Positions 34,798 to 43,289 of a stretch of 43,680 nucleotides of DNA are shown piece after piece (position 1 is the first letter of the stretch; each line of letters begins with the position of its first letter). A program made the position numbers and the translations under genes. Location: positions 1-43,680 of the forward strand of contig JAVCCZ010000178.1 of the NCBI GenBank assembly GCA_030765265.1. Reading direction: 5' to 3'. Under the pieces are notes generated by a model. It made no database searches. It worked only from the letters and a program-made list of their open reading frames with translations, and was not told where the DNA came from. Source of the DNA: Candidatus Erginobacter occultus. GTDB lineage: Bacteria; Auribacterota; Erginobacteria; Erginobacterales; Erginobacteraceae.

Positions 34798-34872
34798 ACT
34801 TCCAATAAATATATGGAATTTTTGTTATGATATCGGTATATCTGATTATTGGAAGAAAAAACCTTCGCGCCG

Positions 34873-35691
34873 ATGAACCAGAATACCGCCAAGACCCGGT
34901 CCTACCTCGAACTCCTGATCGTCCTTCTGGCGATTATGGTGGTCCTGCCCCTGCTCGAAGTTAAGAGCGACATCATCAACAACATCATCCTCTCAGGGTT
35001 CTTCCTGCTCTTTTTGCTGGCCGCGATGAAGATGACAGTCACCAAGGGGGTGGCGCCGCGCAAGCCGTTTTTCAAGTGGCTGATCCGGGGGGCGATCATC
35101 CTCTCCTTCACGGCGGACGTCGCCCAATCGGTCATCTATTCCCTGCTGGGGGGGAGAAAGGATAACTCCTTTTACCTGGAGCCGATTTCCCGGCTCTCGG
35201 GATGGGATTTCTGGCTCCAGTTCCTCAGCCTGGTCACTCTGATCGGCTACGCTTTCCTGACCATTTTCCTGATCATAATGATCATCCGGGACCTCTTTTC
35301 CGGAAACCGGGTTCAGGTCAACAAGATCTTCGGGGCGATCGTGGCCTATCTCCTTTTGGGGATTTTCTGGTCTTTTCTCTACAGCATCTTCGTGCTGATC
35401 GAGCCCGGATCCATCGTCCACGGCGACGGCAGCCCCATCCTCAGTTACGCCGAGGCGACCTATTTCAGCTTCGTCACCCTCTGCACGGTCGGCTACGGCG
35501 ATATCGTGCCCAAGGCCCACCTGGCGATGGTCTTCGCCAACCTGGAGTCGGTCGCCGGCCAGCTCTACCTGGCGATCCTGGTCGCCCGCCTGGTCTCGCT
35601 CTACGCTTCCCACGGCGGCGGGAACAAGCCCGGTGGTGACGCGGCGGAAGAGATCGCCGGCGCGGGCAAAACCTGGTACCCGAATCAGTAA
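34873..35691 (+). CDS. potassium-type ion channel protein
   Basis: A 272-residue protein when started at the ATG (MNQNTAKTRSYLEL); an in-frame TTG at 34849 would add eight residues and has no better ribosome site. Five or six hydrophobic segments precede a pore loop with the selectivity filter TLCTVGYGD (after SYAEATYFSFV), followed by the inner helix ANLESVAGQLYLAILVARLVSL. This is the two-helix-plus-pore ion channel family (PF07885). No RCK/TrkA-N regulatory domain is fused, and the tail is short and charged. It probably forms a tetrameric potassium channel in the inner membrane; gating is unknown. Confidence 0.9.
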   Translation: MNQNTAKTRSYLELLIVLLAIMVVLPLLEVKSDIINNIILSGFFLLFLLAAMKMTVTKGVAPRKPFFKWLIRGAIILSFTADVAQSVIYSLLGGRKDNSFYLEPISRLSGWDFWLQFLSLVTLIGYAFLTIFLIIMIIRDLFSGNRVQVNKIFGAIVAYLLLGIFWSFLYSIFVLIEPGSIVHGDGSPILSYAEATYFSFVTLCTVGYGDIVPKAHLAMVFANLESVAGQLYLAILVARLVSLYASHGGGNKPGGDAAEEIAGAGKTWYPNQ

Positions 35692-35808
35692 CCCCCGGAC
35701 CGCCGGCCAAAGCCCCCGGCCGGTTTATCCGGCCGGAGCGAAAGTTCAATCGCTACCGGCATTCTTCCTCCCCCCGTCCGCTGATACCTTACGGGGCTTT
35801 TTATTCTT

Positions 35809-35884
35809 AATCGCTATCGCTATCGGGATCGGGATCGCTATCGGCTTTTTATATCAGAGTTCGATCCCGATACCGATAGCGATT
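35809..35884. repeat. hexamer-built inverted repeat, copy D
   Basis: Left arm AATCGCTATCGCTATCGGGA... (35809-35844) and right arm CGATCCCGATACCGATAGCG (35862-35884) use the same hexamers. It sits between the ion channel and the efflux operon. The spacer 35692-35808 also holds a small CCGGCCGG hairpin (35716-35736); nothing else is evident there. Confidence 0.75.
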
Positions 35885-35928
35885 CATCTTTGTACCGGCC
35901 TCACGGAAAAAATATTCCTGAAAGTTAT

Positions 35929-35971
35929 TTGACCGGATCGGAGAAGGGTGGTATACCTACCGGTAGGTATA
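35929..35971 (+). promoter_or_regulatory. TetR-type operator over the -10 box of the efflux promoter
   Basis: TTGACC (35929-35934), a 17-base spacer, then TATACC (35952-35957) as the -10. TATACCTACCGGTAGGTATA (35952-35971) is a perfect 20-bp palindrome typical of AcrR/TetR operators. It covers the -10 and the expected start of transcription and ends four bases before the repressor ATG, so bound repressor should block its own operon. Confidence 0.85.
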
Positions 35972-35975
35972 GATA

Positions 35976-36554
35976 ATGAAAGATTCCGATACCAAACAAA
36001 GACTGCTGGCGGCGGGGCTGGAACTCTTCACCGGGAAGGGCTTCGCCGGGGCTTCCACCCGGGAGATCGTCGAGCGGGCCGGGGTGACCAAACCGGTTCT
36101 TTACTACCACTTCTCCTCCAAGGAAGACCTCTACCGGGTTTTGATCGAGGAGGACTTCGCCCGTTTCAACCGGGCGCTGGAAGAGATTGCCGCCGGGCCG
36201 GGGACGCCCCCGGAGAAACTGATTCGGGTGGCGGACTATAACTTCGAGCATTGCCGGAAGCATCCCGAAGAAGTCAAGCTGACCCTGATGGCCTTATACC
36301 GCGGGGACACCTTCGCCCCCGAGGTGGATATTGTCCCCCCGGCCTACTCCAGCATCGAGATTATCGCCGGGATCTTCCGGGAAGGGATAGTCGCCGGGAT
36401 CTTCCGGGAGGCGGACCCGATGAAATTGAGCCTTTTCCTTATGAGCGTCCTCCACGGCCAGATGATGGTGATCATCAAGGGCGCGAAAGGGATGCCGGTA
36501 GCCCGCCCGGAGGAGATCATCCGGGTTTTCCTCGAGGGGATCGCGGAGAGATGA
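35976..36554 (+). CDS. TetR/AcrR family transcriptional repressor
   Basis: A 192-residue protein of normal TetR length. The N-terminal DNA-binding domain has KQRLLAAGLELFTGKGFAG, ASTREIVERAGVTKPVLYYHF and SSKEDLYRVLIEEDFARFN. The ligand-binding half is helical. A 9-residue tandem duplication, AGIFREGIV-AGIFREADP, is visible near residues 131-146. It probably represses its own promoter at the palindrome just upstream and responds to a pump substrate. Its stop overlaps the start of the TolC gene by four bases (ATGA), so the whole efflux operon is one transcript. Confidence 0.94.
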   Translation: MKDSDTKQRLLAAGLELFTGKGFAGASTREIVERAGVTKPVLYYHFSSKEDLYRVLIEEDFARFNRALEEIAAGPGTPPEKLIRVADYNFEHCRKHPEEVKLTLMALYRGDTFAPEVDIVPPAYSSIEIIAGIFREGIVAGIFREADPMKLSLFLMSVLHGQMMVIIKGAKGMPVARPEEIIRVFLEGIAER

Positions 36555-37891
36555 GGATTCTTTTCATTGCCATCGCGGCGCTGCTGCTCGCCCCGCCGGC
36601 CCGGGCCGAAGGAGAGATGGAAGCTTCCCGGATCCTGACCCTCAACGACTGCCTGGAGGCGGCCTCCCACCGGAACCCGATCGTCCTCAAAGCCCTCCAG
36701 GAGATCGAGGCCGCCGGGGGGTTGCGGCTCCAGGCCCTCTCCGATGCCCTCCCCCACCTCTCCGGGGAGGCCGACTACCTCTACCTCGACCGGATCGAGT
36801 ACTTTGAATCCGAAGGGGAAATACTCCCCCTCGGGCAGCACGATAACTACTCGCTCGGTCTGACCGTCGAACAGAACCTCTACCAGGGCGGCAAGGTCCT
36901 GGCCGGGATCAAGGCCGCCTCCCTCTACAACCGGTACGCCGACGTTTACTTCCGGGAGGCCCTGGGGGAGGTTTCCTTCCGGGTCAAGGAGTTCTTCTAC
37001 CTCCTCCTCCTCCAGGAAGGGATCGTCTCGGTCCGGGGCGACACCGTCAAGCATATGGAGGACTACCTGAAGATCACCGAAGACCGCCACCGGGAGGGGA
37101 CGGCCTCGGAATTCGACCTGATCACCGCCCGGGTCCGCCTGGCCAACTCCCGCCCCCCGCTGATCGAGGCTGAAAACCGGGTCGATATCCTCAAGACCTC
37201 GCTCCTGCGGGAGATCGGGAGCGAGGCGGAGGATTTCGCCGTCCGGGGCGAGCTGGAATACCGCCCTTTCGCCGCCGAACTGGAAGAACTCAACCGCCTG
37301 GCCCTCGATTCCCGGCCGCTGCTGCGGCAGATGGCGCTGGAGGAGGAGATCCAGGAGCAGAATCTGAGGGCCGCCCGGTCGGGCTACCAGCCCCATCTCT
37401 CGATCTTTGCCACCTACCAGGGCGACCGTCCTCAGGGCGGACTCCCCCCCGAGGACAAGTTCGAGTTTGAATGGCTGGCCGGGGCCCGGGTCCGCTGGAG
37501 TCTCTTCGACGGCCTGATGACCCCGGGCCGAGTCCGGGAGGAGCGGGCCCGGCTCAACCAGGCCCGGATCACCACCGAAGATACCACCCGGACCGTTCTC
37601 TTGAGTGTCAAGCAGGCCCGCCTCGATATCGAGGCGGCCCGCCGGGCCTATCTCTCCCAGCAGGAGACGGTCGAACATGCCCGGGCGGCCTACCGGATCG
37701 CCCGGGTCCGCTGGGAAAACGGGATCAGCACCTCGCTGGAGCTGACCGACGCCGAACTCAACCTCTCCGAGGCTCGGGTGATGCTCGATCAATCCCTGGC
37801 CGCCTACCGGATCTCTCTGGCCGGATTGGAACAAGCCGTCGGGCTTCCTCTCGACGAGATCGAAGGGAAGATAGTAAGCAGTGAACAGTGA
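36551..37891 (+). CDS. TolC-family outer-membrane efflux channel
   Basis: A 446-residue protein starting at MRILFIAIAALLLAPPARA (ATG 36551, overlapping the TetR stop) with a clear Sec signal. The body has the TolC double repeat: a helical pair with LTLNDCLEAASHRNP and LRLQALSDALPHLSGEAD, the outer beta strands SLGLTVEQNLYQGGKVLAGI and WLAGARVRWSLFDGLMTPGR, and long coiled helices. It forms the trimeric exit duct of the tripartite pump with the adaptor and the RND gene downstream. The last residues (KIVSSEQ) are encoded by an AGTGAACAGTGA phrase repeat. The gap to the adaptor gene is 186 bases. Confidence 0.93.
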   Translation: MRILFIAIAALLLAPPARAEGEMEASRILTLNDCLEAASHRNPIVLKALQEIEAAGGLRLQALSDALPHLSGEADYLYLDRIEYFESEGEILPLGQHDNYSLGLTVEQNLYQGGKVLAGIKAASLYNRYADVYFREALGEVSFRVKEFFYLLLLQEGIVSVRGDTVKHMEDYLKITEDRHREGTASEFDLITARVRLANSRPPLIEAENRVDILKTSLLREIGSEAEDFAVRGELEYRPFAAELEELNRLALDSRPLLRQMALEEEIQEQNLRAARSGYQPHLSIFATYQGDRPQGGLPPEDKFEFEWLAGARVRWSLFDGLMTPGRVREERARLNQARITTEDTTRTVLLSVKQARLDIEAARRAYLSQQETVEHARAAYRIARVRWENGISTSLELTDAELNLSEARVMLDQSLAAYRISLAGLEQAVGLPLDEIEGKIVSSEQ

Positions 37892-38044
37892 GCGGCAAAG
37901 CGCATAGAGCATAGCGCATAGCGTCAGGGGAACGATTAGCGGAGATTTGCGAGATTCGCGGTTATAAAAAGGGGGAGAGGCGGGGGATAAATTCGAGTAA
38001 ATTAGTGTAATTCGTGGATAAAAAAGGGGCCGAGGCGGGGGATA
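37873..38044 (+). repeat. phrase repeats, 52-bp block copy 2 and two G-rich motifs
   Basis: An AGTGAACAGTGA and GCATAGAGCATAGCGCATA array is followed by the 52-bp block (37913-37964), then G-rich motifs at 37966-37990 and 38020-38044 separated by AATTCGTGG phrases. It fills the spacer before the adaptor gene. Confidence 0.75.
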
Positions 38045-38077
38045 GTTAGCGGTTAAGTATTTAGCGGAGATCAATGG

Positions 38078-39172
38078 ATGAAGAAGAAGAAAATAATATT
38101 CCTGGCGGCGGTCGCCGCGGCCGGGGTCCTGCTGGCGGCGGTCGTCATTCTGAAAATCCGCTCCCGGCAGGCGATTGAACGCCCCCCGACCATTGCCGCC
38201 ATCCAGGAAGAGGAAGGAATCCCGATTACCGCGGTCTCTCCCTCCCGCCGGGATATGCCGGCGGCCCTCATTCTCGACGGGACCGTCGAACCGGACCGGC
38301 AGGCGGTGCTCGTCTCCCGGATCAACCGGAGGATCGAGAAGATAACCGTCGACGAGGGAGACCGGATCGGGGAAGGAGAGACGGCAGTTTTCCTGGAGCA
38401 GGAGTCTCTAGAAAGCGCGCTCCAAGCGGCCCAAACCGCCCTCGAGGAAGCGCGGCGCGACTACCGGCGGGCGGAAGTCCTCTTCGAGTCGGGAGCGGTG
38501 GCCCAGCAGGCCCTCGACCAGGCCCGGGTCAACCGCGACGGGGCCGAGGCCCGTTATCTCCAGGCCCGGGAAACCCTGGGGGATACCGAGATCGCCTCGC
38601 CCCTGACCGGACTGGTTTCCCGGCGCCGGATGGAGCCGGGGGAATTCTCCGACGCCGGCAAACCGATTCTGGAGATCGTCGATATCTCCTCGGTCGAGAT
38701 CCATTCCCCGGTCAGCGAGATGCTGATCGGCTCCATCCGGCTCGGCCAGCCCGCCCGGGTATATCCCGACGCCTATCCCGACCGGTTTTGGGAGTCCTCC
38801 GTCACCACCATCAGCCCGACCACCCGGGAAGCCAGCCGTCTCTTCACGGTCAAGATCAAGATCCCCAACCCCGACGAACTGCTCCGGCCGGGGATGTACT
38901 GCCGGGTGGAGATCGTGACCGAGCGCCGGCCCGGGGCCCTGGTCCTCCCCCAGGAGGCGATCGCCCGGGACGGACAGGGACGGGAAGGGGTTTACCTGAT
39001 TGACGAGGTCAACGAAACCGTCACCTTCCAAAAGGTGGAGACCGGGATCTTTCGGGAAGGGATGGTTGAAATCGTCTCCGGCCTCGACCCCGATTCCGCC
39101 GTCGCCGCCGGCGATGGGGGACGATTGACGGATGGCAGCAAGGTCATAGTGGTCGGTGACCGTGAGGAGTGA
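38078..39172 (+). CDS. RND efflux periplasmic adaptor (HlyD/MFP family)
   Basis: A 364-residue protein; ATG at 38078 with GGAG eight bases upstream. Residues 5-27 are a membrane anchor or signal. The barrel-sandwich (lipoyl-like) halves are VLVSRINRRIEKITVDEGDR and LGDTEIASPLTGLVSRRRME, separated by a short helical hairpin (EESALQ... LEEARRDYRRAEVLF). The beta-barrel and membrane-proximal domains follow (HSPVSEMLIGSIRL; RPGMYCRVEIVTER). It bridges the RND pump and the TolC channel. The hairpin is short, suggesting that the channel reaches far into the periplasm. The last codons lie beside a GAGGAGTGAGCAGT phrase. Confidence 0.93.
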   Translation: MKKKKIIFLAAVAAAGVLLAAVVILKIRSRQAIERPPTIAAIQEEEGIPITAVSPSRRDMPAALILDGTVEPDRQAVLVSRINRRIEKITVDEGDRIGEGETAVFLEQESLESALQAAQTALEEARRDYRRAEVLFESGAVAQQALDQARVNRDGAEARYLQARETLGDTEIASPLTGLVSRRRMEPGEFSDAGKPILEIVDISSVEIHSPVSEMLIGSIRLGQPARVYPDAYPDRFWESSVTTISPTTREASRLFTVKIKIPNPDELLRPGMYCRVEIVTERRPGALVLPQEAIARDGQGREGVYLIDEVNETVTFQKVETGIFREGMVEIVSGLDPDSAVAAGDGGRLTDGSKVIVVGDREE

Positions 39173-39199
39173 GCAGTAAGCCATACTACTCAATAAAAT

Positions 39200-39295
39200 T
39201 CGTGGTAATTCGTGTAATTCGTGGTTAAAAAAGGGGCCGAGGCGGGGGGCAAAGACAGTAATCAGTAATCGGTAACCAGTAATCGGTAATTAAAA
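39200..39295 (+). repeat. AATTCGTG and AGTAATCGG phrase repeats plus a G-rich motif
   Basis: AATTCGTGGTAATTCGTG phrases, the G-rich motif (39227-39250), then CAGTAATCAGTAATCGGTAA phrases lie in the 126-base spacer between adaptor and pump genes. Nothing else is present. Confidence 0.65.
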
Positions 39296-39298
39296 ATT

Positions 39299-42200
39299 AT
39301 GTTCCTCTCCGATCTTTCAATCAAACGCCGGGTCTTGATGACCGTGATCATCCTGATGATGGCCCTGCTCGGCCTGGTGGCCTACCTCCAGCTCCCGGTC
39401 AACCTCTTTCCCCAGGTCGAATTCCCCTTCATCACCGTTTCCACCGTATACCCGGGGGCCGGGCCGCGGGAGATCGAGACTCTGCTCAGCAAGCCCCTGG
39501 AAGAGGAACTGAGCACCACCGAAGGACTCAAGCACGTCAGGTCGGTCTCCCGGGAGGGGGTCTCCCTGGTGATGCTCGAGTTCGAACTCGACCAGGACGT
39601 GGATGTGGCGGCGGCCGACGTCCGGGACAAGGTGGCCCTGGTCGAACCGGACCTCCCCGACGGCGCGGAGAAACCCCTGATCCAGAAGTTCGACATCAAC
39701 GCCGAACCGATTATGCAGCTGGCGGTGACCGGCGATCTCTCGTCCCGGGACCTCTACCTGCTGGCCGAGAACACGATTATCCCCGCTCTGGCCCGGATCC
39801 GCGGGGTGGCCAACTCCGAGATCGTGGGTGGAGAAGAGAGGGAGATCCTGGTCTCCCTCGACCGCCAGAGGCTCCGGGCCCAGCGCCTCACCCCGGGGGA
39901 TATCTCCCGGGCGATCGCCGCCGCCAACCTGGAACTCCCTTCCGGCCACATCACCCAGCTCCAGACCGAGTACACCGTCCGGCTGCTGGGAAAGATCGAA
40001 CTGGTCAATGAGCTGCCGGACCTGAAAATCCTCGGACCGGGGGGAGAAGAAATCCGACTGGGAGACCTGGGCCGGGTCACCGACACGGTCAAGGAAATCC
40101 GGGAATTGGCCCGGTTCCAGGGCGAAACCAGCCTGGGACTGATCATCCGGAAACGGGCCGACGCCAGCGCGGTCGCGGTCGCCGACGGGGTCTACCGGGC
40201 GATCGAAAACCTGGAAGAGAGACTGGGGGGAACTATCCAGATCGAGATCGCCGAGGACAGCTCGGAGTTTATCCGGGGCTCGCTCAAGGAAGTCTGGAAC
40301 AATATGATCGTCGGAATCATCCTGACCGCGATCTGCCTCTTTCTCTTTCTCCACGATCTCCGCAGCACCCTGATCATCACGGTGGCGATGCCGACCTCGA
40401 TCGTCTCCACCTTTATGCTCCTCTTCTTCTTCGGCTACTCGATCAACATTATGTCGATGCTCGGCCTGGCCCTCTCGGTCGGGATCCTGGTCAACAATTC
40501 GATCCTGGTTCTGGAGAATATCCACCGTTACCGGGACCTGGGGAAGAACCGCCGGGAGGCGGCCGCCGTCGGGACCTCGGAGATCGCCTCCGCCGTCGCC
40601 TCGACCACCCTGACCAATATCGTGGTCTTCGTTCCGATCGCCTTTATGTCCAGCATCGTCGGACAGTTCTTCCGCCAGTTCGCGATGACCGTGGTCTTCT
40701 CGACCATCTTCTCCCTCTTTGTCTCCTATACCCTGACCCCGATGCTGGCGGCTCGCTTTCTCCAGGAGAAAAAGCGCAAGCGGCGGATCTTCGAGCACTG
40801 GGACAGCTTTTACACCCGCCTCTCCCACCGCTACGGAGACCTGGTGAGAAAATTGATCCGTTTCCGCTGGCCGGTGGTCATCGGCGCGATCGCGATCTTT
40901 CTGGCGGTAACTTTCCTGGTCCTGCCCCATATCGGAGCCGAATTTTTCCCCCGGGCCGACGAGGGTTTCTTTCAGGTCACGATCGAGACCCCGGTCAGCG
41001 CCACCCTGGAAACCACCGACGCCGTCGTCCGCCGGGTGGAGGAGATGCTGGCGGAAATCCCCGAAAAGGAAATGATCTTCACCACCGTGGGGAAATTGAG
41101 CCAGATGCTGGGCGGGAGCAACCAGGGGGTCAACCTGGCCGAAATCACCGTCGGCCTGGTCGACCAGGATCTCCGCGAGCGCTCGACGGCGGAGGTGATG
41201 AACTCGATCCGGCCCCGGCTGGCCGCCATCCCCGGCGCCGCTTTCACCCTCCTGGAAACCCAGCAGGGCGGGGGCGGCAACGAGAAACCGATCCAGCTCG
41301 AGATCCGGGGGGAGGAGATCGGGACCCTGAACCGCCTGGCCGGCGAGGTCGTCCTCCTGGCCGCCGGCATCCCGGGGGCGGCCGATGTCGATACCGACTG
41401 GCGAACCGGAAAACCGGAGATCTGGATCACCCCCCACCGGGAACGGGCCTCCGAGCACGGGGTGACCGTGGCCGCGATCGGCGCCGCCCTGAGGGACTCC
41501 CTGACCGGGGAGACCAGTTCCACCTTCCGGGAGCGGGGCGACGAATTCGATATCCGGGTCAAGCTGGACGAAAAAGACCGGAACTTCCGGGAACAGATCA
41601 AGCGGATCTCGGTGATCGACCGCCACGGAGACCCGGTCTCCCTGGCCTCCCTCTCCCGGATCGAGTTCAGCGACGGGCCGACCACGATCACCCGGAAGGA
41701 CCGGGAGCGGATCGTCACCGTCTCGGCCAACGTCATCGGCACCTCGAGCGGGGAGGTGGCCGGGGCGCTGGACGACCTCCTGGAGACCGAGGTCGATTTC
41801 CCTCCCGGATATTCCTTTTACTTCGGGGGGGAGATCGAGCGGATGAAGGAAAATTTCGCCGATATCTTCCTCGCCCTCGGCCTGGCCATTATCCTGACCT
41901 TCCTGATGCTCTCCGGGATCCTGGAATCGTACCGCTACCCGGTGATGATTATGCTCTCCCTGCCCCTGGCGATGGCCGCGGTCTTCATCACCTTGCTGCT
42001 GACCGATACCACCCTGAACATCTTCTCCCTGATGGCGATGGTGATGCTGGTCGGCCTGGTCATCAACAATACCATCGTGATCGTCGACTACAGCAACCTG
42101 CTGAGACGCCAGGGAAAATCGATCGAGGACGCCATCGTCACCGCCTGCGCCATCCGCCTGAGGCCGATTTTGATGGCCAACATCACCACCTCGGTGGCAA

Positions 42201-42358
42201 TGATCCCCCTGGCCCTGGGGATCGGCTGGGGGGCGGGCTTCCGGGCCCCGATGGCGATCGTCTCCATCGGAGGGATGATCGGCGGGGGAGCGCTGGCCCT
42301 GATCGTGATGCCCGCCTTCTATGTCATCTTTTCCAGTACTCGCCAGCGGCTGGAATAG
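39299..42358 (+). CDS. RND-family (HAE1-type) efflux pump with NN in place of the proton-relay Asp pair
   Basis: A 1019-residue inner-membrane protein with two homologous halves, each with a periplasmic loop and six membrane helices: MFLSDLSIKRRVLMTVIILM at the start, and porter domain segments PVNLFPQVEFPFITV and GAGPREIE. In TM4 the segment VGILVNNSILVLENI replaces the AcrB-type VGLLVDDAIVVVENV; Asn399 and Asn400 sit at the positions of Asp407 and Asp408. In TM10 VGLVINNTIVIVDY has Asn923 at the Lys940 position. The TM11 Arg (RLRPILMANI) is kept. Other RND segments, such as LDDLLETEVDFPPGYSF and the 10-turn TM blocks, are normal. It probably exports hydrophobic compounds together with the adaptor and TolC proteins; the coupling ion is uncertain. 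TAG stop. Confidence 0.95.
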   Translation: MFLSDLSIKRRVLMTVIILMMALLGLVAYLQLPVNLFPQVEFPFITVSTVYPGAGPREIETLLSKPLEEELSTTEGLKHVRSVSREGVSLVMLEFELDQDVDVAAADVRDKVALVEPDLPDGAEKPLIQKFDINAEPIMQLAVTGDLSSRDLYLLAENTIIPALARIRGVANSEIVGGEEREILVSLDRQRLRAQRLTPGDISRAIAAANLELPSGHITQLQTEYTVRLLGKIELVNELPDLKILGPGGEEIRLGDLGRVTDTVKEIRELARFQGETSLGLIIRKRADASAVAVADGVYRAIENLEERLGGTIQIEIAEDSSEFIRGSLKEVWNNMIVGIILTAICLFLFLHDLRSTLIITVAMPTSIVSTFMLLFFFGYSINIMSMLGLALSVGILVNNSILVLENIHRYRDLGKNRREAAAVGTSEIASAVASTTLTNIVVFVPIAFMSSIVGQFFRQFAMTVVFSTIFSLFVSYTLTPMLAARFLQEKKRKRRIFEHWDSFYTRLSHRYGDLVRKLIRFRWPVVIGAIAIFLAVTFLVLPHIGAEFFPRADEGFFQVTIETPVSATLETTDAVVRRVEEMLAEIPEKEMIFTTVGKLSQMLGGSNQGVNLAEITVGLVDQDLRERSTAEVMNSIRPRLAAIPGAAFTLLETQQGGGGNEKPIQLEIRGEEIGTLNRLAGEVVLLAAGIPGAADVDTDWRTGKPEIWITPHRERASEHGVTVAAIGAALRDSLTGETSSTFRERGDEFDIRVKLDEKDRNFREQIKRISVIDRHGDPVSLASLSRIEFSDGPTTITRKDRERIVTVSANVIGTSSGEVAGALDDLLETEVDFPPGYSFYFGGEIERMKENFADIFLALGLAIILTFLMLSGILESYRYPVMIMLSLPLAMAAVFITLLLTDTTLNIFSLMAMVMLVGLVINNTIVIVDYSNLLRRQGKSIEDAIVTACAIRLRPILMANITTSVAMIPLALGIGWGAGFRAPMAIVSIGGMIGGGALALIVMPAFYVIFSSTRQRLE

Positions 42359-42379
42359 CCCGACCGGCCACCGCTTCAT

Positions 42380-43252
42380 TCAGGCCCGGGGATGGGTCCG
42401 GTCGTAGACTTTCTTCAGCCGCTCCTTCGAGACGTGAGTGTAGATCTGGGTGGTGCTGAGGGATTCGTGGCCGAGGAGTTCCTGGACCGAGCGGAGATCG
42501 GCGCCGGCGTTGAGAAGATGGGTGGCGAAGGAATGACGCAGGGCGTGGGGGGTGACTTTCTTCTCGATCGCCGCCCGCTTGATGTATTTCTCGAGCAGTT
42601 TCCGTATCGAGGCGGCGGTCAGCCGCCGCCGGGAGCGGTTGACGAAAAGCGGATCGGAACCCCCGCCCGCCGGGAAAGCCTTCAGGTAGTCGCGCAGCGC
42701 CCGAACCGCGTAGCTGCCCAGGGGGCAGAGCCGCTCCTTCTTCCCCTTTTCCTTCACCCGGGCCAGGTCGCCGAGCAGGTCGATATCCCCGCGGTTCATC
42801 CCCACCAGCGCCCCGACCCGGATCCCGGTGGTATAGAGAGTCTCCAGGATGGCCCGGTCCCGCAGGCCGAGCAGGGTCGAGGGGTCGGGGGCGGCGAGGA
42901 GGGACTGGATCTCTTCCCGGCTCAGGAATGAAGGTAGTTTCTTGTCCTGGCGGGGGAGCCAGACCTGGCGGGCGGGGTTGGAGTCGATCACCCCTTCCCG
43001 GCGGAGGAACCGGAAGAAGGAACGGAGCGCCGAGATCTTCCGGGAGAGGGAACGCTTCCCCACCCCCCGTTCCTGGAGCGCGGCCATATAGCCCCGGATG
43101 ACGAGCCGGTCGATATCTTTCAACCGGACCGGGGCGCCGCTCCGGTCCGAACGGAGAAATTCGTGAAACTGGTCCAGGTCCGACCGGTAATTGCGCAGGG
43201 TATGGGGGGAGGCGTCCCGCTCCAGGCGAAGGTAGCGGATGAAAGCGTCAAT
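42380..43252 (-). CDS. XerC/XerD-type tyrosine recombinase with no ordinary start codon at its N-terminus
   Basis: The catalytic domain is complete: TTGIRVGALVGM (Arg), KGKKERLCPLG (Lys), HALRHSFATHLL (His-x-x-Arg), GHESLSTTQIYTH (His) with the Tyr in QIYTH. The N-terminal SAM-like core domain continues in frame upstream of a TTG at 43121-43123: AFIRYLRLERDASPHTLRN then YRSDLDQFHEFLRSD, which matches the XerC N-terminus. The frame is open to 43279 but offers no ATG, GTG or TTG upstream of 43123; ATT (43250-43252) or ATA (43274-43276) would be needed. XerC-type proteins resolve chromosome dimers. Convergent with the RND gene (21-base gap). Starting at TTG 43123 would delete about 43 residues of the core domain. 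Confidence 0.85.
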   Translation of the reverse strand: MDAFIRYLRLERDASPHTLRNYRSDLDQFHEFLRSDRSGAPVRLKDIDRLVIRGYMAALQERGVGKRSLSRKISALRSFFRFLRREGVIDSNPARQVWLPRQDKKLPSFLSREEIQSLLAAPDPSTLLGLRDRAILETLYTTGIRVGALVGMNRGDIDLLGDLARVKEKGKKERLCPLGSYAVRALRDYLKAFPAGGGSDPLFVNRSRRRLTAASIRKLLEKYIKRAAIEKKVTPHALRHSFATHLLNAGADLRSVQELLGHESLSTTQIYTHVSKERLKKVYDRTHPRA

Positions 43253-43289
43253 ATACTGTTCGAATTTCTCGACTATATTTCAATATATT

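Noticed and set aside
39317-42379. A 1020-residue open frame antisense to the RND pump
   Set aside because: High GC makes long shadow frames common. Its residues are Gly/Asp/His-rich, with no domain, signal or ribosome site, and the opposite strand is a clear RND pump.
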